This document shows, in pieces, positions 50,380-60,330 of a stretch of DNA of 64,000 nucleotides (within the stretch, counting starts at the first letter, position 1; each line of letters begins with the position of its first letter). The stretch covers positions 122,189 to 186,188 of the forward strand of contig CAZRGV010000001.1 in NCBI GenBank assembly GCA_964599655.1. Reading direction: 5' to 3'. The position numbers and the translations under genes were made by a program. This DNA is from CAZRGV01 sp964599655 (GTDB lineage: Bacteria; Planctomycetota; Planctomycetia; Isosphaerales; Isosphaeraceae). The notes beneath the pieces were generated by a model that was not told where the DNA came from, did not search any database, and was given only the letters and a program-made list of their open reading frames with translations.

Positions 50380-53300
50380 TCATCCCGTCACGTACTCGAA
50401 ACAGATCAACTCTAGGTCGTCCCGGCGGAGCCGCTTCGTGTCGGCGGCCGTCGGGCGGTCCTTGCCGAACTGCTCGGCCATCGCCAGGACGGCGGCGAGC
50501 AGGGCCGGGTCGTCCTGGGTCTCGGACCAGGACTCGTACGACTCCCGCAGCCGAGCGTGCAGCGAGCGACCCATCGGCTGGCCGAGGAAGCCGATGCACA
50601 CCTTGGCCTGCTCCCGGTCAACCGTCCGGCGGCGGATGGCGTCCTTCAACTCCTCGGTGACCGTCTGCTGGATGGGGTCCACCGCCGTCGGGGCGGCGGC
50701 CTTGGCCTCGACCTCCCGCTCGGCGGACAGGATGTGCTCGATCACCCGCTCTTGGAGCACGAACACGTCCTGGTCGCCGATGTGGCGGGGCTCGTCGGGC
50801 TGGCAGGCGATCACCTGGGCGATCTCGTATCGGTTCTCGCCAACCTCGTGCGTCCGGGCGTCGATGTACCGCCAGAAGTGGCGCCGGCCCTGGCCGTCGG
50901 ACCGGGGGGCCTGGAAGTAGAAGAACATGCCGTGGGACCGATCCCGTCGGAGGCCCGAGTGGATGCCGTTCGGCAGGTCGTCCAGGGCGTTCGACCCGCC
51001 CTTGTTCAGCATGTCCTTCAGTTGCTTGAGGAGCACCTCGGGGCCCGCCAGTTCGGCCCTTGCCTCCTCCTCGTCCAGGACCGTACCGTCCTCCTCCCGG
51101 ATGCGCCGCAGCGTGTTGAAGGTCCGGGGATGGACGACCTCGCCCAGGACGCTGGAATCCAGCAGGCCGAGGTCGTCGATCGTCGAGATGCGGCTCGTTA
51201 GCCGCTCGACGAGGTGGAGCAGGTCTTCGAGTTCCGCCTCGGGGAACATGTTGTAGATGCCGATCTCGGCGTGCGGGCTGCCGATCCGGTCGATGCGCCC
51301 GTTTCTTTGGACGAGCCGGATGGGATTCCAGGTGAGGTCGTAATTGATGACGACGCCGCAGTCCTGGAGGTTCTGGCCCTCGGACAGCACGTCGGTGCTG
51401 ACCAGGATGTCGATCTGCCCATCGGGAGGCTCGTCCTCCCCGCTGCCGATCGGGGCGAACTGGGCGAGGATTTGGGGCCGTTCCGAGGGGTGGTTGCCGC
51501 TGTCGATGCGGCGGATCGTCGGGCGACCCGCCGATTCGAGCCAGGTCTCGCTCGCCCCGTCCGTCAGCCGGCGATGGACGTAGCGGGCCGTGTCCTTGAA
51601 GGTGCTGAAGATCAAGACCTTGCGGCCTTTCAGGTCGCCCGCCAGGAGTTCTTTGAGGCGGGCCAGCTTGCCGTCGGCGGCGGCGAGTTGCTCCGTGCGG
51701 GCGTGCAGCCCCCGGAGCATCCCGACATCGGCCTCGACATCATTCCGGAGCTTGCGGAGGTCGTACTCGTTGAGGTTCACTCGGGGCAGGCCGTCGATGT
51801 AGGCCCTCGCCTCGGCCACGGCGTCGAGTTCCTCGGCGAGGCTCCCTGCGGCGCCCTCGTCCTCCTCGTCTCGGGCCAGGAACCGCATCGCCTTCTGGAA
51901 GTCCCTCGACGAGACCACCTTGCCGTCGAGCAGGTAGTCCAGGTACGTCTCCTCGAAGACCAGCGCCCGCCGCAGGCTGAGCCGGAACGCCTCGACGCTC
52001 GACTCCAGCCGCTTGAGGAACCGGGTCTTGAAGATGCCGACGAGGGCGACCTCCCGGCCCTCCTCCCACCGGTGCTCCTGGTCGTCCCGGATCGCCGACT
52101 TCTTCTTGTAGGCTTCGAGCTTGTAGGGGGCGAGGGACAGGCCGTCGATGGCGGCGACGATCTCGTCGTAGAGGCCGCCGTAGGTGGCGCCGAGGTCGTA
52201 GGTGACCGTGTGCAGCTTGCGGTCGGGGAAGGCGACCGCCTTGCCCTTGATCGTGGCGTTCGGGTAGGCCGCCTTGATGTACGGCCGGGTGTTGCGCACC
52301 ATCACCTCTTCGAGCAGGTTGAACAGGACGACGCCCGCCGAGGCGTCCTCTTTGTTCACGATCTTGCGGGCCCGGCGGAAGTAGGCGGTGAGGTCGCCGA
52401 TGCCGGCCTCCCGGAAATAGTCGGGCTGGCCCTGGGTGAAGAGGCGTATCTGGTTGGCGAGGTCGTACAGGTCGTTGTTGATCGGCGTCGCAGAGAGCAG
52501 GATGACCTTCTTCCGGCCGCCGTCCCGGCCCCGGCCGCCGTTGAGTTGGACGATCGTGTCGAGGGCCAGATAGCGGTTCGCCTTCTCGTTGCGGAAGTTG
52601 TGGCTCTCGTCGATCAGGATCACGTCGGCGTCGCCATAGTCCTTCGGGTCGAAGTTCTGGCGGCCCAACTCCTCGATGCCGACGACCTGGGCGGCGATCG
52701 TGGCCGAGGCCAGTTCCCGCTGCCACATGGGCCGCAGGGAGGCCGAGCAGACGACCACGGCCTTCTGCCGCCGGTGGTAGGCGAAGTCCTCCAGGAGCTT
52801 CTTGCCGATCCAGGTCTTGCCCAGGCCCACGCTGTCGGCGATCAGCACGCCGTCGTAGCGGGCGAGGATGCGGCGGGCCTTGCGGGCGGCGTCCTCCTGG
52901 AACTCGGCCAGGTCCACGGCGCTGCGGCCAAGCTCGGGCGAGTCGGCGCCGAGTTCCTCCTTGAAGTACTCATAGAGGGCCTTCGTGTACACCTCGTAGG
53001 GAGTGTACTCCTTCGTGCCGAACTTGCTGGCGTCGAGCATTTCGATCAGGTCGGCCTTGAAATCGACCGACTCGTTCCACCGCTGCTCGTACCACCGCAT
53101 GAGGTCCGACACGGCCCTGGCGCCTACCTCACTCTTGATGAAGCGGCGGGCGTCGTCCGGAACCTCCCCCCCAGACGGGTCGAGGATCGTCTCTCGGTCC
53201 CGATCATACTCCAGGTAGGAAACGCTCCGAGCGGCCTCCCGGTCGTGCGGGTCCTCCTCGGGCGGGATGACCCGGTGAACGAGGTTCAGTTCCTTGTTGC

Positions 53301-53781
53301 CGACCAGGCCCGGCCCGGTGAAGTTGCTCGACCCGACGACGGCGGCGTAGGGGCGGAGGCGGTCGGCGGCGTTGTGGAGACCGATCTTGTCCTGGTGGAA
53401 GAGGTACGCCTTGGCGTGGAGGAAGCCCCGGTCGTAGAGCCGGACCTGCACCTTGTCGGCGTGAAGGAAGGCGATCAGGTCCTCGACCAGCTTGAGCGTC
53501 TCGGCCGTGAACGGCTCGGCTTCGAGGTCGCCCCTCAGCCGGGCCTTGAGCCGCTGGGGGTCCGCCCGGAGACCGATGTCGTCACCGGCGTGCGGCTCGG
53601 AGCCGAGCAGCAGACGGAAGGCTCCGAGGCGGTGCAGCCCGTCCTTGACGATCCTGTAGCCCGAGACCGAGAAGTAGGCGGTGGCGATGTCGAGGGGCCG
53701 TCCGGCGCTGCGGTCGAGCAGCAGTTTCAGCGTGTCGGCCAGGCGATGCTGCACGTTGTCGATGACGTAGGGAATGGACAT
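50380..53781 (-). CDS. PLD-like nuclease domain fused to an SNF2-type helicase
   Basis: An 1133-aa protein. The N-terminal domain (DIATAYFSVSGYRIVKDGLH; GFLHAKAYLFHQ with H122 and K124; VVGSSNFTGPGLVGNKELN) is a phospholipase-D-like HKD fold, often a nuclease. The SF2/SNF2 motor follows: ADSVGLGKTWIG (Walker A, near 317-323), ILIDESHNFRNEK (DESH, 391-394), ILLSATPINNDLYDL (motif III, about 430), IFSTFKDTARYVHRRL (IV), STDVLSEGQNLQDCGVVINY and LVQRNGRIDRIGS (VI, about 830). Similar PLD-helicase proteins occur in DISARM-like and other defence islands. It translocates on DNA using ATP, probably as the effector arm beside the methylase encoded just upstream. Confidence 0.88.
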   Translation of the reverse strand: MSIPYVIDNVQHRLADTLKLLLDRSAGRPLDIATAYFSVSGYRIVKDGLHRLGAFRLLLGSEPHAGDDIGLRADPQRLKARLRGDLEAEPFTAETLKLVEDLIAFLHADKVQVRLYDRGFLHAKAYLFHQDKIGLHNAADRLRPYAAVVGSSNFTGPGLVGNKELNLVHRVIPPEEDPHDREAARSVSYLEYDRDRETILDPSGGEVPDDARRFIKSEVGARAVSDLMRWYEQRWNESVDFKADLIEMLDASKFGTKEYTPYEVYTKALYEYFKEELGADSPELGRSAVDLAEFQEDAARKARRILARYDGVLIADSVGLGKTWIGKKLLEDFAYHRRQKAVVVCSASLRPMWQRELASATIAAQVVGIEELGRQNFDPKDYGDADVILIDESHNFRNEKANRYLALDTIVQLNGGRGRDGGRKKVILLSATPINNDLYDLANQIRLFTQGQPDYFREAGIGDLTAYFRRARKIVNKEDASAGVVLFNLLEEVMVRNTRPYIKAAYPNATIKGKAVAFPDRKLHTVTYDLGATYGGLYDEIVAAIDGLSLAPYKLEAYKKKSAIRDDQEHRWEEGREVALVGIFKTRFLKRLESSVEAFRLSLRRALVFEETYLDYLLDGKVVSSRDFQKAMRFLARDEEDEGAAGSLAEELDAVAEARAYIDGLPRVNLNEYDLRKLRNDVEADVGMLRGLHARTEQLAAADGKLARLKELLAGDLKGRKVLIFSTFKDTARYVHRRLTDGASETWLESAGRPTIRRIDSGNHPSERPQILAQFAPIGSGEDEPPDGQIDILVSTDVLSEGQNLQDCGVVINYDLTWNPIRLVQRNGRIDRIGSPHAEIGIYNMFPEAELEDLLHLVERLTSRISTIDDLGLLDSSVLGEVVHPRTFNTLRRIREEDGTVLDEEEARAELAGPEVLLKQLKDMLNKGGSNALDDLPNGIHSGLRRDRSHGMFFYFQAPRSDGQGRRHFWRYIDARTHEVGENRYEIAQVIACQPDEPRHIGDQDVFVLQERVIEHILSAEREVEAKAAAPTAVDPIQQTVTEELKDAIRRRTVDREQAKVCIGFLGQPMGRSLHARLRESYESWSETQDDPALLAAVLAMAEQFGKDRPTAADTKRLRRDDLELICFEYVTG

Positions 53782-53845
53782 CGCAGGCCGATTCCTTTGT
53801 TCCAGGGGCCCTCAGCCTCGACCCGGAAGTTCTCGGGGTGACTGG

Positions 53846-56800
53846 TCACACCTCAGACGACAATTCCTCGACGACTTCGCCGCCCCTGATCTTGGCTACA
53901 AGCACGTCAAGGGGATCACGCACGGGCCGGGTCGAGTGCAAAAGGGAACGTTCTTCGGGGGTGAGGCCGAAGGCGTCCTCTACCAGGGCGGCCAGCTTGC
54001 GTTCGAGGTCGAGTTGACGGGTCAGTAATTCCACCTGGCGGGCACGCTGCCGCCGGTGGAATTCGATCGTATCCTCGACGAGCTTCGGGTTCGGTCGCTT
54101 GACCCCCGCCAGTTTCAGGAGTCGCTTCGAGTACTCCTCGGATGACAGCGGGAGCCAGGTGGTCAGCTTCCCGCCAGGCTCCGAGGCGGAGAACTTCGAT
54201 AGCGCCTCGCCGGCAAGCCCGGCCTCGAACGCCTGGACCTTTTGCTCGTGCCGGTTGATCGTCTGGACAAGCTCTTCCACCGAAGCTCTCGACGACGCCG
54301 AGAACGTGGGGATGGGGAGCGTCACGACGAAATCGGTGAAGAGCCGCAGCACCTCGTCCTTGCCGTGCTGCGCCGTCCGCCACGTGTACCACCAGAGGAG
54401 CGGGCTGTTGAGTACGGCGAGCAGCGCTGAGTCGTCGGTTGGGATGAAGTAGACGGTGTTGTTGGCGACGCAGCCGCTATCCTCCCGAGCGAACTCGGAG
54501 AACCAGGCCAAGTCCTGATAGGCGATCTTGGGCTCGTCGAACCTGTCCATGTAATCGCACGAGCGCAGTTCCCAATAGAACCGGCCCTGATCCTGCCGTT
54601 TGATGAGGTCTTCCTTGAACTGCAAGAAGTGCCGGTGGATCGCCGGATAGGTCTTCCGGAAAACCTCCTCAGCCCTCGCTCCCGCCTCGGACCACGGCCA
54701 CTCAGCATTCTCACTGGAGGCGATCGTGATCAGGTAAGAGCCGCTGTCTCGATTCTTCCATCTTGCGGCATCTCGGCCCCGAAGTAGCGGCCTGAAGATG
54801 CCCTCGGACTCCGGGTTTTCTCGTATCAGTCGCTCCCGAGTTTCAGCGTCGATGACGAACGCATCATTGAAGCCCGTCTTCAGCCCCATAAGAGGGCAAA
54901 GCCCGACGTACTCCTTGAGAGGCTGCCCGAGGTCACGAATCCGCTTTAGGAGGGACTGAACAGGAGGTGGTTCGAGAGACCACCCCTTGTCACCGAGTAA
55001 GCCCGTTGGGATCAAGTGATGTGCTGTGTTTACAAAGGCGATCAGGTCCATGTTGACGGACCACCTGTCCCTTGGAATCTCACAAGCCACCATCTCCTCG
55101 TCTTCCGGCGTCCTCGCATTCTTGGCGAGGGCTGTCTCTCTCTTGACCTCAAGGAGGATGCAAGGAAACGTGTCGGCGTCCGGGAAGATCGGCGAATGCC
55201 CAAAGTCGATCACCTCCAACGGCTGCGCAACCCGACGGAGGTAGCCACGGAGCGACTCCCCGTACCCCGAGCGCATCCACTTGTTCGCCACGATCATGCC
55301 CATACGGCCATGGGCACGAAGGTGCTTAATCTCGATCTCTTGAAAATATACATAGAGATCGCAAGCGCTGTCGAAGGTCTCGTACGTCCTCTTGAGGTAG
55401 GGCTTTAGCGGCTTGAGAGTCTCCTGTCGTACGTAGGGCGGGTTGCCCACGATGGCGTCGAAGCCCGCCGTGCCAGGCTTGATCCGGTCCTTGTGCTGGA
55501 TTTGCTGACCGGTGGCGCCCGTGAACCCGAAGAAGACCTCCGGGAACTCGATCTCCCAGTGGAGGAAGCGGAGGTCGGGTCGCCGGGCCAACGCCTCCAC
55601 CTCGGTGACCAGGCATTGCTCCCTGGGGCTGCCGAGCGAGGCGACGAAGTGGTCCCGATCGGTCAGGTCCAAGTCCTTGCCGAGCGACACGAGGGCCTTC
55701 GCACCGGAGACCTCGAAGTGGTCGGCGGCCAGCAGGTCGAGTACGATCCGGTAGCCGGAGAGTGAGCGGAGGGCCTCGTCGTACTGCCGAACCGAGTCGG
55801 CGACCTCGGCCGCCGTGGCGTCGGCCATCTTGCTGACGATCAGGACGTGATTGATCGCCCGCAGGAGCGGCTCGTAGTCGAGCCGGAACAGCCGCCCCGA
55901 CGTGGACCGCTCCAGGTCGGCGAACGTCGCCCCGACCAGGGAGTTGCCGCAGCGCAGGTGGTGGTCGAGGAAGCTCAGCGGCGCCCCGAGCGTGAAGGCG
56001 TCGAGCCACAGGCTGACCTTGGCCAGTTCCACGGCCATCGGGTTCAGATCGACGCCGTAGATGCACCGCTTGAGGACGTGCCGCTTGAGCAGGTTGATGT
56101 CCGTCAGCTTGGCCGGATCGACGGTCACGCCCTGCTCGCCGAGCGAACCCAGGATGCTGTTCCGGGTCCGCTCCAGGGCGAAGCCGACCGGATTGACCGG
56201 GAAGCCGTTGAGGAACGTGATGAGCCGGTCGGTGATGTAGTCCACCGCCTCGACGAGGAAGTGGCCGCTGCCCATCGCCGGGTCGAGCGTCTTCAGGTCG
56301 AAGAGCCGCTCCACGAGGTCTTTGTGCGTGTGGTATGCCTTCTCGGCGACGAACCGCCGCAACGACTCCGGGCTCTTCGGGTCCACGCCGGGCGATGGGC
56401 GAGCCTTCTCGTTGGCGAGGTAGCGGTCGTAGGTCTTCCGCACCTCACGAAACTCGCCCCGCATCGCATCGAGCTTCTCCTCCAGCACCGGGCCCACCGT
56501 GTTGGCGACGATGTACTCGACGATCGGGTCGGGCGTGTAGTACGAGCCGGAGGCCCGCCGCTCGGCGTTGTCGTTCGAGAGGTAGACCTCCCCCTTGCGG
56601 ACCACCACGTCGGCCTGCTTGCCCTTCCTGGCCTTCGCCTTCGAGAGCGGGATGTACTTCTCTTGGTTCTTCTCCGCCTGGGTCGTCAGGTCTTCCGGGG
56701 CGACCTTGAGCTTGAACTCCAGCAGCCCCTCGTAGATCGACCCGAGGTGGCGGACTTCGAGCGAGCGGTAGTCGATGAAGACCAGCCCGAGCGTCCGCTC

Positions 56801-58525
56801 GTCCTGGTCCCTGGAGAGCCGGTCGATCGCCTGGGCGAGGTGGCAGTCGGGGACCTTGTGCTCCTTGAGGAACCGGGCGATCCGCTGCTCCCGTCGGTCG
56901 GAGCCGTCGGGGGCCGTGTTGAACAGGCCGCCGTTGTAGGTCGGGACATTGAGGACGGGATCGCCCTTGTCCATCGCCTCGAACAGGCGACCGAGCCGGT
57001 CGTAGAGCGTCGTCTCCTGCGACGAGTAGGACTTCTCCAGACGCTCGGCCACGTCGCTCAGGGCGACTCCCCCCTTTTCGGAGACCTCTTCCTTGATCTT
57101 CTTGAGGCTGGCGGCCCCGTAGGGGGCCTCCCGGACGGGCAGCAGGTCCCGGCTCTCGGCGTAGAGCAGGAAGAGCAAGCGGTAGAGCAGCGTCAGCGTG
57201 GCCTCGAAGATGTCGTCCCGCTCGGCCTCGGTCGGGTTGCCCTTCTGCCCCAGCCGCCCCGTGCGATCGGCGAGGAACCCCTGGGCCAGGTGCGGGAAGA
57301 TCGTGACGAAGATGCGGTCCTTGAGCCGGTCGCCGAGTCGCTTGGCGTAGTCCCGGCTCCCCCGGAAGATTCGGTCGAGCCAGCGGTCCGCTTCGCCCTC
57401 GGGCCGGTAGGCGTTCGGGCGGAAGAAGAGCCACCAGTAGCGGAAGGCTTCGTTGGGGTCCGTGTCGCCCGAGGCGGTGAGCGCCTCCACGAGATCGACC
57501 TCGTAGTAGTTGGTCGCCCGAGCGTGGGCGTGGCGGCTGTAGAGCCGCCAGAGCCGACCGTTCGTCACGACGATCCAGTCGGCCACGGCCTCGTCGAGGG
57601 CAGTGACGACGCAGGCGCCGGGGTTCTCCTCCGGCGTGTCGGCGTCGTGGATATCCGGGCCGTCGAGCCAGCGGTCCCACGGGTAGACGAACGCCGCCGT
57701 CAGCGGCTCGCCGGAGGCGTCGTTAAGGAGGTAGTCGGGCTTAGTCAGGTCGGTCTTGCACGGCCGATTGACGACGGCCTGGTAGCCGAGGCGCCCGAAG
57801 ATCGGCTCGTAGAGCTTGTCACGGGCGGCCTGCTTCCCCTGGCCCTGCCAGCCCCCCGGCCCGGCACGGAGGAGGTCCCGGACGAAGGCGAACATCCCCG
57901 AGGGGTTGTCCCGCCAGGCCGCATCGTCCTTCAGCCGGTCCCGCAGGAAGTGGTCGGCGAAAAGGCCCCGGTTCTGGAAGTACTCGCCCGTGTAGGCGGC
58001 GGCGTCGAAGACGCTCCGCAGCTTGTCGAACTGGTCGAGGGCGTCCTGGCACGTCCAGGTGAACCGGCGCAGCGTCCGCAGGTCCAGGCGGGTCGGCTTG
58101 CGCCGGATGACGCTGATGGCCTTCGGAACTACCTGGATTCGCTGGCCGCCGGTCGGCCCCCGCCGGTCCTGCTTGCGCTTGTCGAGCAGGACGAACTCCA
58201 GCGTCTCGAAGTCCGAGGCCAGGATGAGCAGGTGGTCCTGGTTGCTCCTGCCCAGCGCCCGCACGAGGTCATTGCGGACCTTGGCCGTCAGGGCCTTCGG
58301 CTGGGCGAAGATGACCCGGAGGAACCCGTCCTCGTCCTCGGAGAGCACCTCGATCTGTTTCACGGCGTTCGCCGAGTCGCCCGATAAGCCGACCGACTCG
58401 GGCGTGAGGGCGGCCCGCCCGTTCGTCTCGTACCCGAGCTTGTGCAGGAAGGACATGAGGGCGTCGGCGGACGCCAGATCGGTGATGTCCCTCGGGGTCA
58501 GGTCGAGATCGGTGGTACGGGTCAC
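53846..58525 (-). CDS. Eco57I-type N6-adenine DNA methyltransferase/restriction protein
   Basis: A 1559-aa protein. Residues 1-330 resemble the N-terminus of type IIG/ISP enzymes (KPDYLLNDASGEPLTAAFVY may be a nuclease-like fold; DEAVADWIVVTNGRLWRLYS). YYTPDPIVEYIVANTVGPVL and LKTLDPAMGSGHFLVEAVDY (motif I, near 748) precede DLNPMAVELAKVSLWLD. The catalytic motif FDAIVGNPPYVRQETLK is near residue 1026. The last 400 residues form a target-recognition part (GLKTGFNDAFVIDAETRERL; NNTVYFIPTDDSALLAVLNS), ending in coiled coils. The size and layout resemble BREX PglX and DISARM DrmMI. It lies 64 bases before the helicase gene. Confidence 0.88.
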   Translation of the reverse strand: MTRTTDLDLTPRDITDLASADALMSFLHKLGYETNGRAALTPESVGLSGDSANAVKQIEVLSEDEDGFLRVIFAQPKALTAKVRNDLVRALGRSNQDHLLILASDFETLEFVLLDKRKQDRRGPTGGQRIQVVPKAISVIRRKPTRLDLRTLRRFTWTCQDALDQFDKLRSVFDAAAYTGEYFQNRGLFADHFLRDRLKDDAAWRDNPSGMFAFVRDLLRAGPGGWQGQGKQAARDKLYEPIFGRLGYQAVVNRPCKTDLTKPDYLLNDASGEPLTAAFVYPWDRWLDGPDIHDADTPEENPGACVVTALDEAVADWIVVTNGRLWRLYSRHAHARATNYYEVDLVEALTASGDTDPNEAFRYWWLFFRPNAYRPEGEADRWLDRIFRGSRDYAKRLGDRLKDRIFVTIFPHLAQGFLADRTGRLGQKGNPTEAERDDIFEATLTLLYRLLFLLYAESRDLLPVREAPYGAASLKKIKEEVSEKGGVALSDVAERLEKSYSSQETTLYDRLGRLFEAMDKGDPVLNVPTYNGGLFNTAPDGSDRREQRIARFLKEHKVPDCHLAQAIDRLSRDQDERTLGLVFIDYRSLEVRHLGSIYEGLLEFKLKVAPEDLTTQAEKNQEKYIPLSKAKARKGKQADVVVRKGEVYLSNDNAERRASGSYYTPDPIVEYIVANTVGPVLEEKLDAMRGEFREVRKTYDRYLANEKARPSPGVDPKSPESLRRFVAEKAYHTHKDLVERLFDLKTLDPAMGSGHFLVEAVDYITDRLITFLNGFPVNPVGFALERTRNSILGSLGEQGVTVDPAKLTDINLLKRHVLKRCIYGVDLNPMAVELAKVSLWLDAFTLGAPLSFLDHHLRCGNSLVGATFADLERSTSGRLFRLDYEPLLRAINHVLIVSKMADATAAEVADSVRQYDEALRSLSGYRIVLDLLAADHFEVSGAKALVSLGKDLDLTDRDHFVASLGSPREQCLVTEVEALARRPDLRFLHWEIEFPEVFFGFTGATGQQIQHKDRIKPGTAGFDAIVGNPPYVRQETLKPLKPYLKRTYETFDSACDLYVYFQEIEIKHLRAHGRMGMIVANKWMRSGYGESLRGYLRRVAQPLEVIDFGHSPIFPDADTFPCILLEVKRETALAKNARTPEDEEMVACEIPRDRWSVNMDLIAFVNTAHHLIPTGLLGDKGWSLEPPPVQSLLKRIRDLGQPLKEYVGLCPLMGLKTGFNDAFVIDAETRERLIRENPESEGIFRPLLRGRDAARWKNRDSGSYLITIASSENAEWPWSEAGARAEEVFRKTYPAIHRHFLQFKEDLIKRQDQGRFYWELRSCDYMDRFDEPKIAYQDLAWFSEFAREDSGCVANNTVYFIPTDDSALLAVLNSPLLWWYTWRTAQHGKDEVLRLFTDFVVTLPIPTFSASSRASVEELVQTINRHEQKVQAFEAGLAGEALSKFSASEPGGKLTTWLPLSSEEYSKRLLKLAGVKRPNPKLVEDTIEFHRRQRARQVELLTRQLDLERKLAALVEDAFGLTPEERSLLHSTRPVRDPLDVLVAKIRGGEVVEELSSEV

Positions 58526-58591
58526 AGTTGCAATCCCCGAGGCGGGCGAGTTCGGTTGAAGAGATCATGCTGGCGGCAGCCGGGGCTCGCT

Positions 58592-59206
58592 CTATTCGTC
58601 GATCTTTCCCCAACGGATCGGGACCGGGCCGCCGTTGGGGATGGTCACGACGTAAGCATACAAGTTTTGGTTGCTGACGGACGGAATCCGTAGGACCCGT
58701 TTGACGTACGAGAGCGATTCCTGGAAGTATCGTTCTGCCTTCTCCATGTGATCTCGCCTGCCGGTAATGCTGCTCGTGATGATGGCGGCGAAGACCTTGG
58801 TCGCATCTCGTTCCTGAGTCAGGAGTTTGAGGAAAACCTCGATCACGTCCAGGGGTTGATAGAGGATCGGTCCCTTCCACTCGACGCAGATGACCGGGCT
58901 GGTCTTCAGCACGAAGTCGAGATTGCCCGCCTTGCCGACGCCGATGGCGTTCTGTCTGGTGGTTTCTTCGTCGTTGGGGTCGATGTGGATACGGCGGAAT
59001 CGCTTGTCCGTCGGGCATTCTGGAATGAGGCCGAGCCGCTCCCAGATGTCCTCGCCTCTTGCTTCGTACAGGGAGCTTACCTTGTGGGAGAACATGTGAT
59101 GGAAAAACCGATCATTGAGAATCTCTTCACGTTTGCCTGCCTGGATTAGACGATAGGTGGTGTCCCGCAAATCGGCCAGGATCGCCTCAATGTCCCCGAT
59201 GACCAT
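58592..59206 (-). CDS. Possible small PD-(D/E)XK-type nuclease
   Basis: A 204-aa protein between the Mrr-type enzyme and the methylase on the same strand. The core NLDFVLKTSPVICVEWKGP shows a D followed about ten residues later by E-x-K, a PD-(D/E)XK-like pattern, and the strands around it fit. The C-terminal part (VFAAIITSSITGRRDHMEKA, NLYAYVVTIPNGGPVPIRWG) is unassigned. It also resembles DNA-binding subunits without activity. The nuclease call is inference. Confidence 0.5.
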   Translation of the reverse strand: MVIGDIEAILADLRDTTYRLIQAGKREEILNDRFFHHMFSHKVSSLYEARGEDIWERLGLIPECPTDKRFRRIHIDPNDEETTRQNAIGVGKAGNLDFVLKTSPVICVEWKGPILYQPLDVIEVFLKLLTQERDATKVFAAIITSSITGRRDHMEKAERYFQESLSYVKRVLRIPSVSNQNLYAYVVTIPNGGPVPIRWGKIDE

Positions 59207-59246
59207 CGTGCCCTCCCATTCGACTTCATCCCCTCGAACTGACGTT

Positions 59247-60263
59247 TCATTCTTCGAGGACTAGGGCCCATATCCGCTTCAACGGCAACTCGGCCTGCAG
59301 CTCGTCCGGGAACCGGTCGTGGTTCTTGAGGATCGCCCCGAGCAGGTCGCCCGAGTCCCAGAGCCGGATCGTGAAGAAGCTCTGCCGGGCCTCCTGGAGC
59401 ACGGACGACTTGAAGCCGCCCCAGCAGACGAGGAGCCCCTGGTCGGCGTGGAAGTTCTGGAGGATGCCCTGCAGGCCACGCAGCACGTTCACGTCCGCCG
59501 GGGACGCCGCCGACTTCACCTGGACACAGAGCCGAGGCGGGCCGAAGCCCATCGGGCCGCTACCGGCCAAAATGTCCACTCCGCCGTCCGGGCCCGGCGG
59601 CGAGACCCGTGTCAGGTAACCCTCGGCTTTCAGCACGGCATCGACCAGGACGGCCAGCCGGTGGCCGGCGAACTTGCGCCGGATGTAGTCGAGAATCTGG
59701 TCCCTGGCGACCTGCTCGATGTCGAGCGCCTGGCCCCCGTTCTCGGCGGCCTGGCCCGCCTCCTCGGCGACTCCGCCCGGATCGGCCCGGCCGGCGAGGA
59801 CGGCCCGGATGCGCTCCTCGGCGTTGTTCCTGCGGACCTGGCAGACGGTCATGAACGCCCCGAGCGAGTAGAGCAAGTCCTGGTCGAACGCCGTGCGGGG
59901 CAAGTCCTTCCTGACCCACTCGACGGGCCGGGTGTGCCGGATGTCGTCGCCCAGATCGGTGCGGTACTGGTACGGGCCGACGACCTTGCCGACGGCGATG
60001 GCCGAGCGGGTCTTGAGGGGCAGGACGATCAGGTCGCCCTCCTTGATCCGGCCCCGGAAGCCCCAGACCTGGCCCACCTTGTTCGCCCTGGTCATTGGCG
60101 ACTCGTCGGGGTAGCACCGCTCGTAGAGGCCCTCCAGCGCTTCCTTGTCGGCGACGGGGGACAGGTCGGGCAACTCGTCCCAGCCGATCGTGGCGACGTT
60201 GTGTTCGAGCGCCGCCTGTTCCTGCTCGCCGTGCTTCCCGGCCCGCACCAGCCAGACGGCCAT
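59247..60263 (-). CDS. Mrr-type restriction endonuclease with N-terminal EVE/PUA-like domain
   Basis: A 338-aa protein from ATG 60263 (MAVWLVRAGKHGEQEQAALE). Residues 1-140 form a reader-like domain (NVATIGWDELPDLSPVADKE; VWGFRGRIKEGDLIVLPLKT; SAIAVGKVVGPYQYRTDLGD), similar to EVE/PUA-like modules that bind modified bases. The C-terminal Mrr_cat domain has HRLAVLVDAVLKAEGYLTRV, then PGPDGGVDILAGSGPMG and LCVQVKSAASPADV, giving the Asp and Q-x-K catalytic residues. NFHADQGLLVCWGGFKSSVL follows. Such enzymes cut methylated or otherwise modified DNA. The N-terminal extension further upstream is not needed. Confidence 0.85.
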   Translation of the reverse strand: MAVWLVRAGKHGEQEQAALEHNVATIGWDELPDLSPVADKEALEGLYERCYPDESPMTRANKVGQVWGFRGRIKEGDLIVLPLKTRSAIAVGKVVGPYQYRTDLGDDIRHTRPVEWVRKDLPRTAFDQDLLYSLGAFMTVCQVRRNNAEERIRAVLAGRADPGGVAEEAGQAAENGGQALDIEQVARDQILDYIRRKFAGHRLAVLVDAVLKAEGYLTRVSPPGPDGGVDILAGSGPMGFGPPRLCVQVKSAASPADVNVLRGLQGILQNFHADQGLLVCWGGFKSSVLQEARQSFFTIRLWDSGDLLGAILKNHDRFPDELQAELPLKRIWALVLEE

Positions 60264-60330
60264 GGTCACCGCCCCTTCACCACGGGATCGACCTGTCTCT
60301 ACACCGCACTCACCATGACTCACGCAGCAC

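Noticed and set aside
51214..53841. Long plus-strand open frame opposite the helicase gene
   Set aside because: The minus-strand frame has full helicase motifs. The plus frame is a GC-rich shadow with no family signal.
55847..58387. Long plus-strand open frame opposite the methylase gene
   Set aside because: It is antisense to a clear methylase with NPPY and motif I; the composition is typical of a codon shadow.
50380..58525. BREX system
   Set aside because: The methylase resembles PglX, but no PglZ, BrxC or BrxL protein is encoded in the window.
50380..58525. Canonical DISARM
   Set aside because: No separate DrmA or DrmB-like gene is present, so only a partial resemblance is claimed.
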